Assembly: GCA_032718865.1 (NCBI GenBank)
Contig: JALUTQ010000022.1
Location: forward strand, 1-64,000
Origin: Tilletia caries
Taxonomy: Eukaryota; Basidiomycota; Exobasidiomycetes; Tilletiales; Tilletiaceae
Length of the DNA: 64,000 nt
Reading direction: 5' to 3'
Part shown: positions 61,196 to 64,000 of the stretch, in pieces
Layout of the letters: each line of letters opens with the position of its first letter
How positions within the stretch are numbered: the stretch's first letter is position 1
Program-made: the position numbers and the translations under genes
Notes under the pieces: model-generated
Databases searched by the model: none
Told to the model about the DNA's origin: nothing
What the model saw: only the letters and a program-made list of their open reading frames with translations

Positions 61196-63255
61196 GTCGA
61201 TCGGTCCGAAACAGAATCTTCGGAGCGCGATAGCTGAGCGAACAAAACACGCGCCGGCTCGAAGGATTCGTCAAGTCTTCGCTGACATCGAAGTCCGCAA
61301 TCTTGATTTGATGGTTCTGTCCTACAAGAACATTGTCCGGCTTGAGGTCGCCGTGGTGGATTTCCTTCCGATGTAGATACGCGAGTCCGGAAGCAAGTTC
61401 CTTCACGTAGTACTTGATGGGCCCAATCGTCGGCCTTCTATTGTGGTCATAGATGAGAGCCCGCAGGTTGGTGGGTATGTAGTCCATGACGAGCCATAGC
61501 TCGGCGTGGTGCCGTCCACTGGATTCCATGTAGACGACGCGAGCAGACTCATGACGTTTAACGACCGCTGATTCGCCATGAAGACAACCTCCCGGGCGGC
61601 AGAGTTGTAAGGTCTGCCGGATGGTTGGCATCTGGTGATCTTGATGGCGTCGTCTCTTCAGTTGAGAGAATCGATAGCGTGTTCGACCACACCGTGGACA
61701 CCGCGGCCGAGATCGGTTCCCGTGAAATTGTAACGGCCGTTCCCCTTCCGCCACAATTCCTCCATCCAGGTCTCATTGGACGGACCCCTCTGTGACCGGA
61801 GCGTCACGAGATCACGTTCCGTTCTCTCAAGAATACCCCGCAAATTGCCCACCTGTCTCCCAAGCTGCCCCTTGACGACACATGTGGCGTTTGATTCCAC
61901 CCGAAGCCGATCCAACTCGTGGTGACCTGCAAAGGTTTGATTCGAGTATGTCCGCAACTTTTGCACCTCGTCCTCCAGTCCGTTGGCCATCTTCCGCTGT
62001 CGATCAACCTCGTCCTTCGCTGCCTTCAAGGAAGCCTCAAGTTCCGGATTTTTCGTCGCATATGATTGGAGCTGATTGTTTGTTTGTTCGAGGATAAATT
62101 CGTGGTTGTCACGATCGTCAATAGCGGCGTCCCGTTCCTCCTCCAGGCGCTCGTTCTCGGCCTTGGCTTCCTCCAACAGCCTCTCGAGCTCTTCAATCCG
62201 GTCGGAGTCCGATTTGCGAACTTGAGATCCAGTGGGCGGCTGCGCCTGTTTCGTCTCCGTGTCGATGTCCATCGCATCGGAGCTCCTGGCAGCGTGATTG
62301 AGCTGCGCCAACGACGACCGCAGCTGGGCGAGTTCCTGCTTTTTGTTCCCGGAGGTTCCCCTCCAGCGCCGCATTCTTGTTGAGGGCTGCGACGAGGATT
62401 TCCTCTCGCTCCGCCAAATCCTTACTCCGCGCTGCTTGCACCTCCTTCGTGGCGGATTCCGCCACGTCCAAGCTTTTCTGGAGCTCGGCCACCGCAACAT
62501 CCGATTCCATCCGTTCTTGAGCTGCTTTGGTTCGTACTTGATGCAAATCCTCAGCAGCGCGGCGCTTCGAGTTCTGCAGCTGAACCTGAGAGTCGAGGAG
62601 CTGTCGTTGCAGCCCATCCAACGTGGATCGCAGCTCCACGACCGTGCCTTGAGATCTCTTGAGGTCCTCCTCCCTTCGAGCAGCTTCGGCCTGCAGCGTT
62701 TCCGAATGTTGGACGGCGGCTGCGAGCTGCACTTCACGTTCCCGACCTTGTTCGGTAGCATCTTGAAGACCTAGTCGGAGAACGCGGACCTCGTTCTCAA
62801 ACTTGTCGATCTTCGAAAGGACAGGGAGGACCGCTTTGGATAAGGGCAGCCGGATCCTCCCGTACACGATCGCTTCTGGATCCACCAGGACTTGATCGTC
62901 GTAGTCCTCGCTCTCCTCCCGCAGATGCCGATAAAGCACAGCAGCTTGACACGGTACCAGGAAGGGAGCGATATGTTGAATGGTGGCTTCGTCCGCGTTT
63001 TTGACGAAGAAGATACTGGCGCGTAAGTTGAAGAAATTTGAACTCCATAGCGGGTCCTAAAGGACCTGTGCCTCGTTCTTCAGCGCCATCCTTAGGCGGT
63101 GGTTCCAGGAGGAAGACTTGAGCGGCTTGGCTGCCTGGACTTTGGTCGGTCCCGAACAAATACGAATCGACATCGAAGTCGTCGTAAACCGCCTCCGTTG
63201 GCCATCGCTCGCGGAATGAAATGGCCTGCAGTTTCTTGACCTGTGCCTCGTGCAT
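61196..63255 (-). pseudogene. Coiled-coil protein kinase gene, broken
   Basis: ATG at 63253-63255. The N-terminal domain is unrecognised (about 250 residues, one frameshift near 63055-63110). A long coiled coil (about 62830-61830, one frameshift near 62350) is rich in heptads such as RIEELERLLEEAKAENERLE. A CDK-like kinase domain follows: FTGTDLGRGVHGVVEHA (Gly loop), a TGA at 61658-61660, then DAIKITR (Lys) and AAREVVFMA (Glu). After another frameshift come LWLVMDYIPTNL, HHGDLKPDNVLV (catalytic loop with HGD instead of HRD), IADFDVS (D-F-D for DFG) and SLSYRAPKIL. The domain ends there at the DIRS-like junction, so the C-lobe is missing. Confidence 0.65.
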
Positions 63256-64000
63256 GATGGAAAAGCTGCTGTGATGTGACGATCAGGAGTAAATGGTGGT
63301 GAAAATGTGGATGGGTGTTGGTGGCGGGTCATAGAAAGGCAGAATGAGGCCTACTCTCGAGAAAACCATGAGAAGGGAAAAAGAGCGCAACAGACTGCAT
63401 GTTATGTGACTAAAAGTTACATAACTGAGCCAAGGGTCCATGCATCATGCAAGATCTACGTATGTCACGTGCATGACACACAGCTTCGCACGGACTACCA
63501 CAAGAGAAACACTGCTGACATTCACATGACATGTAGCATACATAGGTTCAAACTACGTGTCATGCACATGACACGTAATAAAGAGCTCCAACAGATGTTA
63601 GCGTGTATCTACTTGACATTCACATGTCATGCAGCATTATGATCCCACTCCGCCGAACAGAGAGCTATGTGTATCATGGCAATGACATTTAGTACATCTA
63701 TATTCTATGGGGCATCACTATCCAACCGCTGTCCATATGATTGCATGTGGCTGTCATCATACCACATTACTTTCCGGCATGTCCCCATCTTCCGGTCCAT
63801 GATTGATGCAGGATAGACGAACCTCCTTCTTTCCCAACGTTAGCCCATGGATTCGTCCGTTCACCCCACGGAAAGTGGACTCCGTTTGCCCAGTATCCAG
63901 ATCCTACTTACCCAAAATTTTGCCACAAACCACCCCGTCAAAAGGTCCGTTCCCCCGCTTCCAAAAATAAAAAGTCATGGCTAATCCTGAAAATTAAAGA
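63256..64000. other. Intergenic with palindrome cluster
   Basis: No gene recognised. Between about 63440 and 63690 catgaca/tgtcatg words recur, several forming palindromes. The last 60 bases are AT-rich. Confidence 0.5.
63555..63576. repeat. 22-bp palindrome
   Basis: acgtgtcatg and catgacacgt are exact reverse complements separated by ca. Similar words nearby: gtcacgtgcatgacac near 63466 and cacatgacatgt near 63522. Confidence 0.8.

Noticed and set aside
60339..61754. Kinase-RNase H fusion as a functional domesticated gene
   Set aside because: The upstream kinase lobe has a stop codon and frameshifts, and the RT lacks its palm; a chance in-frame junction is simpler.

Overview
The window looks like nuclear DNA of a basidiomycete fungus. 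Host genes carry short GT-AG introns (about 60-95 nt), code for F-box proteins, multi-pass membrane proteins, a GH45 cellulase and small secreted proteins, and sit among Ty3/Gypsy LTR retrotransposons, hAT-like MITEs and a tyrosine-recombinase (DIRS-like) retroelement. The phylum is inferred; nothing fixes the genus.

Layout. 1-6365: TE-A, an old, frameshifted Gypsy element cut by the window start. 6366-13482: TE-B, a recent Gypsy element with both LTRs. 13840-29364: TE-C, a minus-strand chromovirus-like Gypsy element. One of its LTRs is split by TE-D (20162-29198, perfect GGTCT target duplication). TE-D is split by hAT-1 (26583-28631), which is split by hAT-2 copy a (26934-27713). This is a four-level nest resolved by target-site duplications. 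29735-39294: host genes on both strands (small secreted protein, TPR-like protein, head-to-head pair of related F-box proteins, an uncertain gene). 39737-47560: TE-E, another Gypsy element with both LTRs, split by hAT-2 copy b. 48001-54076: a cluster of related multi-pass membrane proteins (two genes and one decayed copy) with a solo TE-C-type LTR between them. 54584-57028: a cysteine-rich secreted protein convergent with a GH45 endoglucanase. 58599-63255: a coiled-coil protein kinase pseudogene, cut in its kinase lobe by the RT/RNase H and tyrosine recombinase of a DIRS-like element. The right end is non-coding with a cluster of short palindromes.

Most striking observation. TE-B and TE-D do not have the usual PR-RT-RNaseH-INT order. 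The first strands of RNase H, with the first catalytic Asp, follow RT. A complete integrase comes next. The rest of RNase H (catalytic Glu, Asp and Asp, ending in the DALSR motif) lies at the very C-terminus of Pol. The same split occurs in two diverged elements, so it is not a local accident. TE-B also joins Gag to Pol through an in-phase 83-nt spliceosomal intron, and both elements have a CCHH instead of a CCHC knuckle in Gag and share a primer-binding sequence. Together they suggest a distinct Gypsy lineage.

Several frameshifts in otherwise fresh elements lie in homopolymer runs, and the TE-E LTRs differ mostly in homopolymer length. Some apparent pseudogenisation may therefore be assembly error.
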